Positions 1-9,094 of a stretch of 57,468 nt of DNA are shown here, piece after piece. Source of the DNA: Desulfosporosinus shakirovi. GTDB taxonomy: Bacteria; Bacillota; Desulfitobacteriia; Desulfitobacteriales; Desulfitobacteriaceae. Each line of letters begins with the position of its first letter. The first letter of the stretch is position 1. The stretch spans positions 138,016 to 195,483 of the forward strand of contig NZ_JAJDOO010000005.1 of the NCBI RefSeq assembly GCF_020595055.1, written 5' to 3'. The position numbers were made by a program, and so were the translations under genes. Under the pieces are notes generated by a model, which did no database searches, was not told the origin of the DNA, and was given only the letters and a program-made list of their open reading frames with translations.

Positions 1-585
1 TTGAGCTTCTGCCTGTGCTAGAGCCTCTTCGAGTGCCTGGATATCTGCTTTCGCTTGGGTCAAGGCCTCTTCGAACGCCTGGACATCTGCTTTCGTATGC
101 TGTATATCTGAGTACGATATAGGAAGCTTGGCAGGGTAAGGAAGTACAGAATTAGTCACGCCCTCTATGCAAGAAGCTTCCACAAGACCCTCGGTATAGT
201 TGTCATGAAGTTTTATGTTAATATCTTTAGTATTTACAGTAGTCGAAATGCTATTGAAAGCCTCTTTCTTTTGGAAATCAGTGACTTTCAATATCCCCTC
301 ATGTAACATTCTATCCATGGTAACTTGGAATTTCGGAAAGTTATTAATGACACGAGAATCAGGAAGCTGTTGTTCTATAAGTTGTTTAACTCCATCACTT
401 AAGAATTCCGACGGAAAACTTGGGATATCCTGTAATAACGTAGTAAGTTTCATGACGATTTGACAACCCTTTTGAAATTCTTCATCCGATCCCCCCCCCG
501 TTAATATGCAAACGGTGAAGATTCTTTCAATGATCTGATTAATCCATTTTCTAATTCTGGGATCACCGTAAAAATATGTCTCCAA
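1..585 (-). CDS. Coiled-coil protein of unknown function, 3' end beyond the window
   Basis: An open frame runs from a TTG start at 585 off the left edge, giving at least 195 residues. The TTG is chosen because GGAGGTGG (complement of 591-598) lies at ideal spacing and no better ATG exists. The N-terminal 130 residues look globular and match no family I know. The last visible part holds two copies of a 14-residue unit of the type KADxQAxEEALxQA followed by the start of a third, typical of a long charged coiled coil. A run of nine G in the coding strand (491-499) lies about 30 codons in, so slippage there would abolish the protein. The frame is unbroken on both sides of the run as given. Function unknown. 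I am fairly sure it is a real gene. Confidence 0.72.
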   Translation of the reverse strand, partial: METYFYGDPRIRKWINQIIERIFTVCILTGGGSDEEFQKGCQIVMKLTTLLQDIPSFPSEFLSDGVKQLIEQQLPDSRVINNFPKFQVTMDRMLHEGILKVTDFQKKEAFNSISTTVNTKDINIKLHDNYTEGLVEASCIEGVTNSVLPYPAKLPISYSDIQHTKADVQAFEEALTQAKADIQALEEALAQAEAQ

Positions 586-889
586 GATTATCCACCTCCA
601 GTTAATAGCTTGTAAATAACCTATGCTTGTCACTTCAGAATAAGTACCCAACCGACGATATCAACAGATCTCATCTTGGTTTCTTCCCAACATTCACATG
701 AATTTTCACCATAAGATGAAATATCTTTAAGAATGCCTATACGCATAATGTCTAAATAACACTATGAAAAGTTAAACAAGGTGCTCCGCATATTTTTATA
801 CGAATCACCTTGTTTTCTTACCGACCTCCGAGGTCCGAACTCAACGATCAACTTGCAGCGCACAAATCAAATTTCCTTTACCGCGTCAT
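586..889. other. Intergenic region with one hairpin
   Basis: About 300 bases separate the left-edge gene from the next minus-strand gene. Apart from the ribosome site of the left-edge gene (591-598) and the inverted repeat at 774-815, I see no gene. Possible short plus-strand frames here have no ribosome site and match nothing. Confidence 0.5.
774..815 (-). terminator. Possible terminator after the 122-residue gene
   Basis: A perfect 10-base inverted repeat (AAACAAGGTG / CACCTTGTTT) encloses a 22-base loop. Read on the minus strand it follows the gene ending at 890 and is followed by a short T-containing stretch. The loop is long, so efficiency is uncertain. Confidence 0.4.
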
Positions 890-1258
890 CTAAAGCACGC
901 CCCATTTGCGCCTATATTCCACCTTCAAAACAAACTCATCATCATGGTAACCATGTTCCTTCAAGGCATTAAGGGAGTCATTAAAATCAAAAGACTCCGT
1001 CTCCATCAGAATGTGGTCTTTCCAACCTGTGATTGCCCAATCATCATGTACCTTTAAAAGGATGTCCATCATTTCGGCTATATGATTTAATCGAGTATGC
1101 ATAAACTCAGCGAAATACCTTAAATTTTCCGGTTGAACATCCTTTACCTTAGTTATGTCATCCAAGGGTGGTTTTTCTCCAGGCAACCACTCTCTCTTTT
1201 CATAATAATTAAAGACAAAACGCGTTCTCTGAACACAGGTTTCATTATTCGGATTCAT
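890..1258 (-). CDS. Small hypothetical protein, 122 residues
   Basis: Soluble acidic protein with no signal peptide or membrane segment. The start at 1258 is preferred over an upstream in-frame ATG because GGAGA stands just upstream of it and the upstream extension crosses a terminator. The sequence is rich in aromatic and charged residues (for example the FVFNYYEKREWLPGEKP segment near the N terminus) and looks like a compact alpha/beta protein, but I recognise no domain. It lies downstream of the YeiH-type transporter, separated by a hairpin at 1317-1334, so it may be transcribed separately. Function unknown. Confidence 0.6.
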   Translation of the reverse strand: MNPNNETCVQRTRFVFNYYEKREWLPGEKPPLDDITKVKDVQPENLRYFAEFMHTRLNHIAEMMDILLKVHDDWAITGWKDHILMETESFDFNDSLNALKEHGYHDDEFVLKVEYRRKWGVL

Positions 1259-1316
1259 CGATAGGTCTCCTTTGCAAGATAATTCAATGTCTCTGTTGGT
1301 CCAAAACAATCTAAAG

Positions 1317-1334
1317 GCCACCTGCAAAGGTGGC
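1317..1334 (-). terminator. Terminator after the YeiH-type transporter gene
   Basis: GCCACC / GGTGGC stem with a six-base loop. On the minus strand it sits 28 bases past the transporter stop and is followed by a T-rich run. On the plus strand TTTTCTT follows, so it could act both ways. Confidence 0.6.
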
Positions 1335-1361
1335 TTTTCTTGAGGAATGAGTGCCCAGATC

Positions 1362-2714
1362 TTACTTGACTGTTATCCAATAGTTCCCCATAATTACAAC
1401 CGCTAACAGATATCCAAGTGGAATATTTACCAATACACCGGCAGTAAAAGCTGCAAACGGCTTCCAACCGACTGAAGCAAGGTCCTTCAAGCGGCTGGTT
1501 AGGCCAATGGAGAGAAAAGTAAAGATGAAGGCCCAATTTCTCAATTCTATAATCGGATTAATGATTCTATTATCGAGCACTTTGGAAGTCACTACATGCG
1601 GAGAAGCAGCTAAGAAGGTTATGATAATTGAGGCTACAAAGAACCCTATAACGAATTTCGGAAAGCGTATCCAGACATCAAGCGCATCCGGTTTGGTGCC
1701 GACATACCTTTTCTCCCATCTTGTGACCGAAGTAAAAGCCATTATGAAACACCAGATCCCAATGAACATGTCACGACCTACGACTTTCATCAGGGTAAAG
1801 GTTTTGATTGCTTGTTCATTGATAGCAGCCGCTGCGGCCATACCCGGAGCATCAGCAAATTCTGCTGTTCCAATCCAAGCACCAGCGGGGCCGGGCGGAA
1901 TATGTAATGCTTTAATCGCTAAGGGGAGGATGAAAATCATAATGATGGACCAAAGAATAACCAGAGAAATTGCAATCGACACGTGCTGCTTTTCTGCTTT
2001 AACGGCACCACCAATGGCAATCGAAGCTGAAACTCCGCAGATTGAACCACCAGCTGCCAGAGTCGCAGCAAAGCGCTTATCAAGTGCGAAAACCCTTGTT
2101 CCTGTCCAGTAAATGGTGAGGAAAGTAGCGAGTGCAATAATTGTTGCTTGAGCAAAAGCAGTCGTACCGGCTTTGACGATTAAAGTAAAGGGTAAGGAAG
2201 CACCCATTAAAACAATTCCCAGCTTAATGTAAAATTGGGTCTGAAGTGCGGTGCTAAGCCAATTCGGAATCTTAAAAAGGTTACTAATTATGAGTCCTAC
2301 TATGAGTGCGAGAAGCGGGGTTTCAATGTTATACCGTTTCATGACATCCCAAGAACCCCATACCGAAACAAGAACACTCAATAAAAAAAGAAACGTGAAT
2401 CCCACTAAAAATCGTTTAACTTCTCCAGTCAGGGCTTTAACTGCGATTGAAAACAAAATGAGAAAAAACAAATAGAGTGTTAAGAGAGTAATCTTATGGC
2501 TGCTGACATAACTTATGGCAGTGTTGTAGCTGCTATAGCTTGGGATCTTCAGTACAATCCAATTCATAAAGTTAATCCCCTGACTCCAGAACACAATTGT
2601 TAACACTATGATCGTCAGACCAAGCCACACAGCCCAATAATCTTCCTGTTTCCAAAGGTCCGACCAGCCCCCGGAAGGAGTCGTTGGTTTCTTTGCAGAG
2701 GATACATAGCCCAT
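1362..2714 (-). CDS. YeiH family transporter (putative sulfate exporter family)
   Basis: A 450-residue polytopic membrane protein with about ten to eleven hydrophobic segments. It carries the hallmark glycine/alanine-rich block GGSICGVSASIAIGGAV near residue 230 and the later EFADAPGMAAAAA block, both typical of the UPF0324/YeiH family (Pfam Cons_hypoth698). Family members are named putative sulfate exporters, but the substrate is weakly established. The ATG overlaps the stop of the sigma-54 activator gene by one base (TAATG), so the three genes 6247-1362 form one translationally coupled operon. Kinase and regulator therefore probably control this transporter or respond to its substrate. In a sulfate or sulfite reducer an inorganic sulfur anion is plausible, which is inference. 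Confidence 0.85.
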   Translation of the reverse strand: MGYVSSAKKPTTPSGGWSDLWKQEDYWAVWLGLTIIVLTIVFWSQGINFMNWIVLKIPSYSSYNTAISYVSSHKITLLTLYLFFLILFSIAVKALTGEVKRFLVGFTFLFLLSVLVSVWGSWDVMKRYNIETPLLALIVGLIISNLFKIPNWLSTALQTQFYIKLGIVLMGASLPFTLIVKAGTTAFAQATIIALATFLTIYWTGTRVFALDKRFAATLAAGGSICGVSASIAIGGAVKAEKQHVSIAISLVILWSIIMIFILPLAIKALHIPPGPAGAWIGTAEFADAPGMAAAAAINEQAIKTFTLMKVVGRDMFIGIWCFIMAFTSVTRWEKRYVGTKPDALDVWIRFPKFVIGFFVASIIITFLAASPHVVTSKVLDNRIINPIIELRNWAFIFTFLSIGLTSRLKDLASVGWKPFAAFTAGVLVNIPLGYLLAVVIMGNYWITVK

Positions 2715-4105
2715 TACTCAACCACCCCATAACTCTGTAACTTTCGATACAGATTCCTTACACTGATTCCTAATAAACTTGCTGCTTGTGACTTATTTCC
2801 CTTTACTCTTTTAAGCGCAGCTAGAATGTAGTGCTTTTCAACCTCTTCTAAGGATGGACATTGATCGTCACGGAATATATCTAAGAATCCTTCTTCCGAA
2901 TCGGAAGAGTGAGATGTTTTCACGACTTGCACTGAGTTTCCCCAAATATCTTTAGGTGTGATTCTTCCACCGATAGACAAGATTTGTCCGCGTTCAATAA
3001 GATGGAAGAGTTCACGAACATTACCGGGGAAATCATAATTCAGCAATTGCTCCCTCGTTTCTGGCAACAAAATGTAATCCTGATGAAGCAAATTTTTTCG
3101 GTTCTGGGTTTCAAGGAATTGCTCTACAAGAGGTAGTATATCATCTCGCCGTTCACGTAGAGGGGGGACAATCAAGGTTAAGCCGTTCAAGCGATAAAAT
3201 AAATCTTCCCGAAACCTTCCGTGATTAATTTCCTGTCGTAGATCTCGATTAGTAGCAGCGACGATCCGAACATCTACCTGTCGAAGTCGGGTATCTCCAA
3301 CACGCCTGAATTCTCCGCTTTCTAAAAACCGGAGAAGCTTTACTTGAATAGACAAGGGCATTTCACCGATTTCATCGAGAAAGAGCGTGCCATTATCGGC
3401 CATTTCTACTAATCCGATTTTCTGAGACCCGGCTCCAGTAAAGGCTCCTTTTTCGTGTCCAAAAAGCTCACTCTCTATTAAAGTTTCTGGAATCGCGCCG
3501 GCGTTTACAGGAACACAAGGGCGATTAAACCGTGAGCTGCAGTGATGGATTGCTTGGGCAATCAACTCCTTACCCACGCCGCTCTCTCCCTGTATGAGGA
3601 CCGATGCATCTGTTTGAGCTACTTTTCGGGTCATCTCTAGCAGCGCGACCATGGGTGCACTTACGGCTATAATTTTAAGTTCTGGAGTTTGACGGTTCAC
3701 GACCTGCCTAAGCCCTGTATTTTCCAACAATAATTTCTGCTTCTCAAGAGCTTTTTGCAGCGTGATTTCGAGCTCAGACAAGTTACACGGTTTGGTCAGA
3801 TAATCATACGCGCCAAGTTTCATGGCTTCTATGGCTGACTCGATGGTACCATTTCCAGTTAGCATAACGACTTGGAGATCCGGTTGTAATTTTTTAATCT
3901 CTGGTAAGAGAATAAGTCCATCACCGTCCGGCAACTTGATATCCAATAAGAGAGCATCGATTAAAGTATCTTTGAGAAGAGATAAACCTTCTTCGGCTGT
4001 GCCTGCTTCTAGTATTTCATAACCTTTGCGTTTTAAACGCTGCGCAATAATCGCGCGCAAGGCTTCCTCATCGTCTAAGATTAGGATCTTTTGACAATGC
4101 TTCAT
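2714..4105 (-). CDS. NtrC-family sigma-54-dependent response regulator
   Basis: 463 residues with the classical three-domain order. The receiver domain (about 5-120) has the phospho-acceptor Asp in LLLDIKLPDGDG. The AAA+ sigma-54 interaction domain (about 145-370) has Walker A GESGVGKE, the sigma-54 contact loop GAFTGA and Walker B LFLDEIGEM. A C-terminal Fis-type helix-turn-helix ends the protein (NKSQAASLLGISVRNLYRKL). It should activate RNA polymerase-sigma54 at enhancer-type sites. Its ATG directly follows the stop of the sensor kinase gene, with AAGGAGG inside the kinase 3' end, so it is the cognate partner. I did not find a convincing -24/-12 promoter in the operon itself, so target genes may lie elsewhere. 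Confidence 0.93.
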   Translation of the reverse strand: MKHCQKILILDDEEALRAIIAQRLKRKGYEILEAGTAEEGLSLLKDTLIDALLLDIKLPDGDGLILLPEIKKLQPDLQVVMLTGNGTIESAIEAMKLGAYDYLTKPCNLSELEITLQKALEKQKLLLENTGLRQVVNRQTPELKIIAVSAPMVALLEMTRKVAQTDASVLIQGESGVGKELIAQAIHHCSSRFNRPCVPVNAGAIPETLIESELFGHEKGAFTGAGSQKIGLVEMADNGTLFLDEIGEMPLSIQVKLLRFLESGEFRRVGDTRLRQVDVRIVAATNRDLRQEINHGRFREDLFYRLNGLTLIVPPLRERRDDILPLVEQFLETQNRKNLLHQDYILLPETREQLLNYDFPGNVRELFHLIERGQILSIGGRITPKDIWGNSVQVVKTSHSSDSEEGFLDIFRDDQCPSLEEVEKHYILAALKRVKGNKSQAASLLGISVRNLYRKLQSYGVVE

Positions 4106-6247
4106 TTACTTTAACCCTCCTTTATGGAGAGGCAAGGTTATTTTCACACTGGTTCCTTGACCTTCCGTACTTTCTAAGGCCATCTCGCCTTGCATCTTCT
4201 GAACAATTCCGTAACTTACGTATAACCCCAAACCTGTTCCCTGCCCTACTGACTTCGTTGTGAAAAACGGATCAAATGCCTTTTTCTGGTTGATTTGAGG
4301 AATTCCTTCCCCGTAATCCTTAACCATAAATTGAATATTTTCCCCTTCGCGGTATCCTTTAACTTCGATCACTTTTCCTTCAGAGGAAGCATCTAAGGCA
4401 TTGTTGATCAGATTGAGAACCACTTGCTGCCACTCATTTTCATTACCCAGGATAAAGAGACTATTGTCCATTTGGAGCTCTATTGTAATCTGCTTTTGTT
4501 TTATCTTGTGTTCTAACAGTCCAAGTGTATGTAAGCTGACTGCACCAATTTCGATAAGGTCACTCCCATTGATGCGCTGACGGGCAAAACCAAGTAACCG
4601 ATCCGTAATCTGTTTACATCTGACGATTTGCCCCAAAACGATCTTAAAACCAGTTTCAATTTCCTCTCGAGTCGGCCCCGGTTCTTCCTCATTCAGACGG
4701 TCCAATAAGTCCTCACTATGAGCCGCAACGATGGCCAAGGGATTGTTAATTTCATGAGCCACTCCTGAGGCCAAAAGTCCAATAGCCGCCATTTTATCCG
4801 TCTCAATCATACGGGCTTCCATTTCTACCTCTTGAGTAACATCATCAAGCAGTAACAGGTAAGCCGCACTCTCAGGATTATCAGGTGATAACTCATAAAA
4901 CATCTGACGGAAATGTCGGCGGTCTTCGTTCACAAAAACAGAACACATATTACGGGCATTTTCGTGGTAAATCCCCTCCATTCCCTGTCCTTTAACAACT
5001 TGATCACAGGGGAGATTCTCTAAATGATGTCCGAACCATTCTGCAAACTTCGTATTCCACCAAATGATCTTTTTATCTGAATTCAGGAGAACCATTCCAG
5101 CCCCAACCCCGTCAACGACGGTGGTCAACAGCTCCTTTTCATCTTTTAGGTTTTCATTCTTTTGATCCAATGAATTTAACAACTGATTAAAGGATTTAAC
5201 TAATCTCCCGATTTCATCCCAGCTCTCAATGGGAATATGGGATTCTAGATCTCCCGTTGAAATAATTCGTCTGACTTGACCTTCAAGATTTTCAATTGGA
5301 TGAACTACTTTTAAACCAAAAGCAATACTTAAAATCATGACTAGAACCATGATTAAGATGGCAATCAGGATGAGTCGAAAAGCAAAATCTAAAATTGGTT
5401 TATTCGCTTCTCGGGCAGGCTGTTCAATAAATACTGCCCAATTGGGAGTACCGATGGAAGTAAACGCCCCTATGACGGAAACACCGTCCAGATTTTTATA
5501 CTCACTTCCCTGGGAAAACTCCTCTCCCTCCAGAAAACTTTGAACTGCAGAATCTTGACTGATTTTCTCATTCTGCAAAACAAGATTGGGATCAGTATGG
5601 CCAATCAAATTTCCGGCATGGTCAACGATAAATACATACTCTTCGTCACCTAAAAGCATATTAACATAGCGACTGATTATCCCTTGCAAGTCAACTTTAG
5701 CTTGCAAATATCCGATTCGGGCTTTAGTCAACGGGTCTTGAACCGCCACAGTTAAATAAATCTTCGGGCGTCTATCACTCGATAAGAACACTTCACTTAT
5801 AGCTGATGACTTTACCATGGATACGGGATTTTCAATTATGGTTGCAGACGTAGGAGGGGAAATTCCTTCTTGACGATTGATCTGATCGATAATGACAAAA
5901 TTTTTATCAGTTATCTTAATTTCTTCTATAAAAGACTCCTGGTGCAAAAGTATTTCTAAACTAATCTGACGTGATGTTTTATCTTTCCCCACGAGAGCGT
6001 AGGCACTCGTGGCCTTCGTAGGGGTTAAACTGATCTCAACATTTGTGACAAAGTTTCGTATTTCATTGGCGATTACTGTTACCTGCGCAAAGTCTTGTTC
6101 ATGAATATTTTTTTGTAGATTTTGTCGCACAGATGTAAACCCTAAATTTCCAAGTAGGAATAGCGGAAGAATGGACATGGAAATTCCAAATAAAAGAAAA
6201 TGAACTTTAAGGCGCATCCACCAGGGAATAGAGCTTTTTTTCAACAT
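4106..6247 (-). CDS. Membrane sensor histidine kinase (extracellular sensor-HAMP-PAS)
   Basis: 713 residues. An N-terminal membrane segment (about 13-33) and a second one (about 290-312) enclose a roughly 250-residue extracellular region that looks like a double-CACHE sensor. HAMP (about 312-365) and PAS (about 375-480) domains follow. The HisKA domain has the H-box GVAHEINNPLA, and the ATPase domain has N-box NLINNALDAS, G1 DYGEGIP and G2 GTGLGLYVSYGIV. It should sense an external small molecule and phosphorylate the NtrC-type regulator encoded immediately downstream. The pairing resembles DctB/DctD and ZraS-type systems. The ligand is unknown, and the linked YeiH transporter is the only clue. 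Confidence 0.92.
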   Translation of the reverse strand: MLKKSSIPWWMRLKVHFLLFGISMSILPLFLLGNLGFTSVRQNLQKNIHEQDFAQVTVIANEIRNFVTNVEISLTPTKATSAYALVGKDKTSRQISLEILLHQESFIEEIKITDKNFVIIDQINRQEGISPPTSATIIENPVSMVKSSAISEVFLSSDRRPKIYLTVAVQDPLTKARIGYLQAKVDLQGIISRYVNMLLGDEEYVFIVDHAGNLIGHTDPNLVLQNEKISQDSAVQSFLEGEEFSQGSEYKNLDGVSVIGAFTSIGTPNWAVFIEQPAREANKPILDFAFRLILIAILIMVLVMILSIAFGLKVVHPIENLEGQVRRIISTGDLESHIPIESWDEIGRLVKSFNQLLNSLDQKNENLKDEKELLTTVVDGVGAGMVLLNSDKKIIWWNTKFAEWFGHHLENLPCDQVVKGQGMEGIYHENARNMCSVFVNEDRRHFRQMFYELSPDNPESAAYLLLLDDVTQEVEMEARMIETDKMAAIGLLASGVAHEINNPLAIVAAHSEDLLDRLNEEEPGPTREEIETGFKIVLGQIVRCKQITDRLLGFARQRINGSDLIEIGAVSLHTLGLLEHKIKQKQITIELQMDNSLFILGNENEWQQVVLNLINNALDASSEGKVIEVKGYREGENIQFMVKDYGEGIPQINQKKAFDPFFTTKSVGQGTGLGLYVSYGIVQKMQGEMALESTEGQGTSVKITLPLHKGGLK

Positions 6248-6420
6248 TTAGCCCCCATCCGATGTGATATTCTTCAATAACTATATGTATAGTAGTATTT
6301 CCTTTTAGTGTAGCATGATTATAATTTGTCTGGAAGAAGATTAAATATGAATCTTCTATTTTCCTGTACATAATTCGCCGATTTTCTTATCCTATAGAAA
6401 TAAGTCCATCCTAATCAAAA

Positions 6421-6446
6421 CGAATGCCTCAGTTCTGAGACATTCG
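6421..6446. terminator. Hairpin between DUF454 remnant and kinase operon
   Basis: Imperfect stem (CGAATG, mismatch, CTCAG / CTGAG, mismatch, CATTCG) with a two-base loop. It lies downstream of the minus-strand DUF454 remnant and 170 bases before the kinase start. There is no clear U-tract, so it may be a weak terminator or a transcript-processing structure. Confidence 0.35.
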
Positions 6447-6521
6447 CATCCGATAAAGAAGTCAAGGACTTTGGGGCCATCTTAAAATTTAGAATCACGG
6501 TCATAATATATTAAGGATTCT

Positions 6522-6776
6522 TCATCTACTCAAGTAAACTATAGAAATTGTAATGGAAATAATCATTGCCATTGCATCTAAAATCATAGCTCTAATAGGG
6601 ATCTTCCTGTTGTGTTGCCAATTTTTAATGATAACCCGAAAAATTTGTGATTAAGTAACCAATTATGAAGAAACTGTGAGCTTTTCGCAAAAGCTATTGT
6701 TGAAAACAAAACCAATGGTACTGTTGGAATTAAAGGAAGAAAAATGCCTATAAAGCCTATGATTAAGGAATATGCG
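6522..6776 (-). pseudogene. Remnant of a DUF454 (YbaN-like) inner-membrane protein
   Basis: The minus strand encodes GFIGIFLPLIPTVPLVL, then AFAKSSQFLHNWLLNHKFFG, which is the core of the DUF454/YbaN family. The frame then stops, but continuing in the next frame gives NWQHNRKIPIRAMILDAMAM and a final hydrophobic segment with a stop at 6522. A one-base frameshift in the A-rich stretch explains this. The N terminus is also missing: a stop lies in frame just before the first recognisable residues, which abut the end of the RMD1-family gene. A decayed gene. Confidence 0.7.
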
Positions 6777-6778
6777 AA

Positions 6779-7609
6779 TTATGATAGGATGTGCAGAAGC
6801 GGAAAGCTTGCAAGAAGCAATATTTCAAATAACAGAAGTCTTCTTTCCGATTGTTTACTTCCAAAGCTTAAATAATCTCCCGTAATCGAGTCTAAAATAT
6901 CCATCTTATTCGATAAAGCGGTATATCTTTCATCGAGCTCAAAATACTCACTCAGTTTATCAAATATTTGTCTTGATTCAATGGTTTTTTTAAACTGAGA
7001 TGGTCTGTCAAGAAGCCTTACACTTTCAATGCTTCTGTATTTAAAGCGGATGCTTTTGGCAAGAGTTGAAGCGACCTTTTTGCTATTTGCCCATAGGTGC
7101 CCCTTATTTAGTTGCATTATGAAAGTCCCCGCCTCATCTAAAACCTTTGAAAGCTCGGTTTCAATCTTGTAAAGCTCAGTGGATTTTGCTAAAACTGTTG
7201 CAGCAATATCATCCACGTACTGTTGATAAGGGAATTTTACCTCATCGCCTTCCCAGAGGTTTACATACGCTTCTCTTGAAAGGACCATCTCATGGTTCTC
7301 ATTAAATTTAGACAGCAATTCATAATCCAAATCAACAAACAGCGTCCTTAAATATTCGAGAAACATAGCGATCTCATCTTGATTGAAGTTTAAAAAGGTA
7401 ATACATCCGTATTTGTATAAGTACACTGATTTATTTTCCGAAGCATATTTAAGAATCTTTTCAATATCTGCGCTGTCGAATTTAATATATTCCTTCCACC
7501 CTACATCCTGCCTTAATTTAATAAATAACGCTATCTGCGCAAGCGGAAGTCTTGTTGCTACTTTGTAAGTATTAAGAATTACTTTTTCCATATTTACACC
7601 TGTCTTCAC
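6779..7609 (-). CDS. RMD1/DUF155 family protein, copy 2
   Basis: 276 residues. The N-terminal part carries the signature of the RMND1/Rmd1/DUF155 family (aromatic-glycine-CITFLNF near residue 65, then a phosphate-poor acidic region and the W-x-x-S-K-K-x-A segment). A single hydrophobic segment ends the protein (LLLFEILLLASFPLLHIL), so it is probably tail-anchored. Eukaryotic members act in mitochondria or meiosis, while bacterial members are uncharacterised. The ATG overlaps the stop of the upstream paralog by four bases, so the two are co-translated. The two proteins are clearly homologous but diverged, suggesting a hetero-oligomer. The original C-terminal neighbour (DUF454) has decayed. Confidence 0.72.
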   Translation of the reverse strand: MKTGVNMEKVILNTYKVATRLPLAQIALFIKLRQDVGWKEYIKFDSADIEKILKYASENKSVYLYKYGCITFLNFNQDEIAMFLEYLRTLFVDLDYELLSKFNENHEMVLSREAYVNLWEGDEVKFPYQQYVDDIAATVLAKSTELYKIETELSKVLDEAGTFIMQLNKGHLWANSKKVASTLAKSIRFKYRSIESVRLLDRPSQFKKTIESRQIFDKLSEYFELDERYTALSNKMDILDSITGDYLSFGSKQSERRLLLFEILLLASFPLLHILS

Positions 7610-8430
7610 CTAATTAAATCAAACACCATAAGCACAACTTCAATGACAATCAACAGAACAATCACCCACTCAACAAACAATCCGCGAATTGAATGGCTTA
7701 TGGATGCCAACCCGTCAATGATACTTTTCAAGATTTCAGTCTTGCTTTTTATCACTTCATATCGGTCATTTAACTCGAAAAACTCTGACATCTTTTCGTA
7801 AAAATCTGCGGCATCACTGTTAATCCAAGTAATGTCGGGTTTGTCAAGAATCATGATATACGCAATGGTGTTGTATTCATGCCGAACAACCCTTGAAGTT
7901 GTCTTGGCAAGTTCTTTGTTTCCAATATTTAATTTGCCCTTTTCCAAATTATCAATTTTGCTTTCAAGATCATCCAGAATTTTGCCCAACTTTTCTTCGA
8001 TCCTCTCAAGTGCCACAGATTTGGCAATCACCATTGAAATCAGCTGCGGGTGAAACAACGCCATATTTGGAATCTGAACATAACGGTCTGTAAACTCAAT
8101 TTCTTCGCCCTCAACCGGATGAAGTATATAGTCTTCCTGAAACCTGTCATAACGTGCGATATCGATATCTGACTTTATACCTTTTAGATAGCGCATCAAT
8201 ATTTCTGTATGCTGTTTGGTCGAATTAATAAAAACAATACTCCCAAAAGAAAAAACAAGGATCTTCTCTTCTTCCTCGGGTTCCTCTCCAATAATTATGC
8301 CAAGAACTTCGTCCTGGAGGAGCAGAGGCTCCTCCCATGTATATTTTTTTCTGATGTTGCATTCTACGGCAATCTTATTGAGATCAATTTCATTTGTAAC
8401 TGCAAAGGCTTTAAACTTTAAGTCATTCAT
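7606..8430 (-). CDS. RMD1/DUF155 family protein, copy 1
   Basis: 274 residues, paralogous to the next gene. The conserved family core is visible as VFSFGSIVFIN near residue 60, followed by the long helical region with GKLNIGNKELAKTTSRVVRHEYN and a C-terminal membrane anchor (FVEWVIVLLIVIEVVLMVFDLI). The start at 8430 has AAGGGA at good spacing. No signal peptide, so the bulk of the protein should face the cytoplasm with the C terminus in the membrane. Function unknown in bacteria. The coupling to a second copy is the most informative context. Confidence 0.72.
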   Translation of the reverse strand: MNDLKFKAFAVTNEIDLNKIAVECNIRKKYTWEEPLLLQDEVLGIIIGEEPEEEEKILVFSFGSIVFINSTKQHTEILMRYLKGIKSDIDIARYDRFQEDYILHPVEGEEIEFTDRYVQIPNMALFHPQLISMVIAKSVALERIEEKLGKILDDLESKIDNLEKGKLNIGNKELAKTTSRVVRHEYNTIAYIMILDKPDITWINSDAADFYEKMSEFFELNDRYEVIKSKTEILKSIIDGLASISHSIRGLFVEWVIVLLIVIEVVLMVFDLIR

Positions 8431-8456
8431 AGGATTCCCTTAACTTTCTGTGTAAT

Positions 8457-8870
8457 CTAGCAACAAAAAATAGATAATTGTAGTATCATAACCTCAATCT
8501 CTGGGTCTTGGATGGATAAATCCTTGATTTCGTAGAGCTCTGAGATCTGGCTAATTAACTGAGACGCACTCATCACATCACGGTTAAACTGCAACCATTT
8601 ACGCTTTCCTTCTTGTTTGATCACTTTTGCCCCATTGACAGAAAAACCGTTTGTATCCTCTTCCAGACAACGATCAAAACACGCTCCTTACCAAACCGGT
8701 CTTTGATCTTTGCTAATTCTCCATCATACATACACGTCCATGATCAATTAAAATCATTCGCTGACGAAGTTTTTCGATATCCGACATGTCATGGGTCGTG
8801 AATTACATTTCCCAGAATTCTCATCCAAGCATCAAAGCGATACGCCGCTGCCCTTTGAAAGGATTTACGA
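8457..8870 (-). pseudogene. Remnant of an ABC-2 type transporter ATPase
   Basis: Pieces in three frames reconstruct the C-terminal half of a drug/antibiotic-type ABC ATPase: a signature-like KGQRRIALML, then (after loss of the Walker B region) HDMSDIEKLRQRMILIDHGR, YDGELAKIKDRFGKERVLIV, and the C-terminal domain ending KDLSIQDPEIEVMILQL with a stop at 8457. At least three frameshifts and one internal deletion separate them. The Walker A region is absent. Certainly non-functional. The partner permease is not in the window. Confidence 0.75.
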
Positions 8871-9062
8871 GTAAACACCCCATACATCCTTAATGACCCG
8901 ATCATATTACTTCACCACCATTATCTTGGAGAAATTCCTTAACTTATTTTGCCTCACTCGGGATTAAATAGCAAGTTTTCCAAGCACCAACTAACTGGAG
9001 AAGCCTTAAGTCATAAACACAAAGCTATGCACCGGAACTGGGAAGGTAATTGAATAAATGGT

Positions 9063-9092
9063 CAAAAAAACAGGACAGCTAAAGCTGTCCTG
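9063..9092 (-). terminator. Strong intrinsic terminator of the 35-residue gene
   Basis: Perfect 10-base stem CAGGACAGCT / AGCTGTCCTG with a two-base loop at 9071-9092. On the minus strand it is followed at once by seven T residues. It starts three bases after the stop codon of the small gene at 9095-9202, a textbook arrangement. Confidence 0.88.
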
Positions 9093-9094
9093 CA

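Noticed and set aside
1-120. Two near-identical 42-base units considered as a DNA repeat or CRISPR-like array
   Set aside because: They encode 14-residue coiled-coil units in frame and have no spacers.
1507-2112. 201-codon plus-strand open frame opposite the YeiH-type gene
   Set aside because: Antisense shadow of a well-supported membrane protein; low-complexity composition and no ribosome site.
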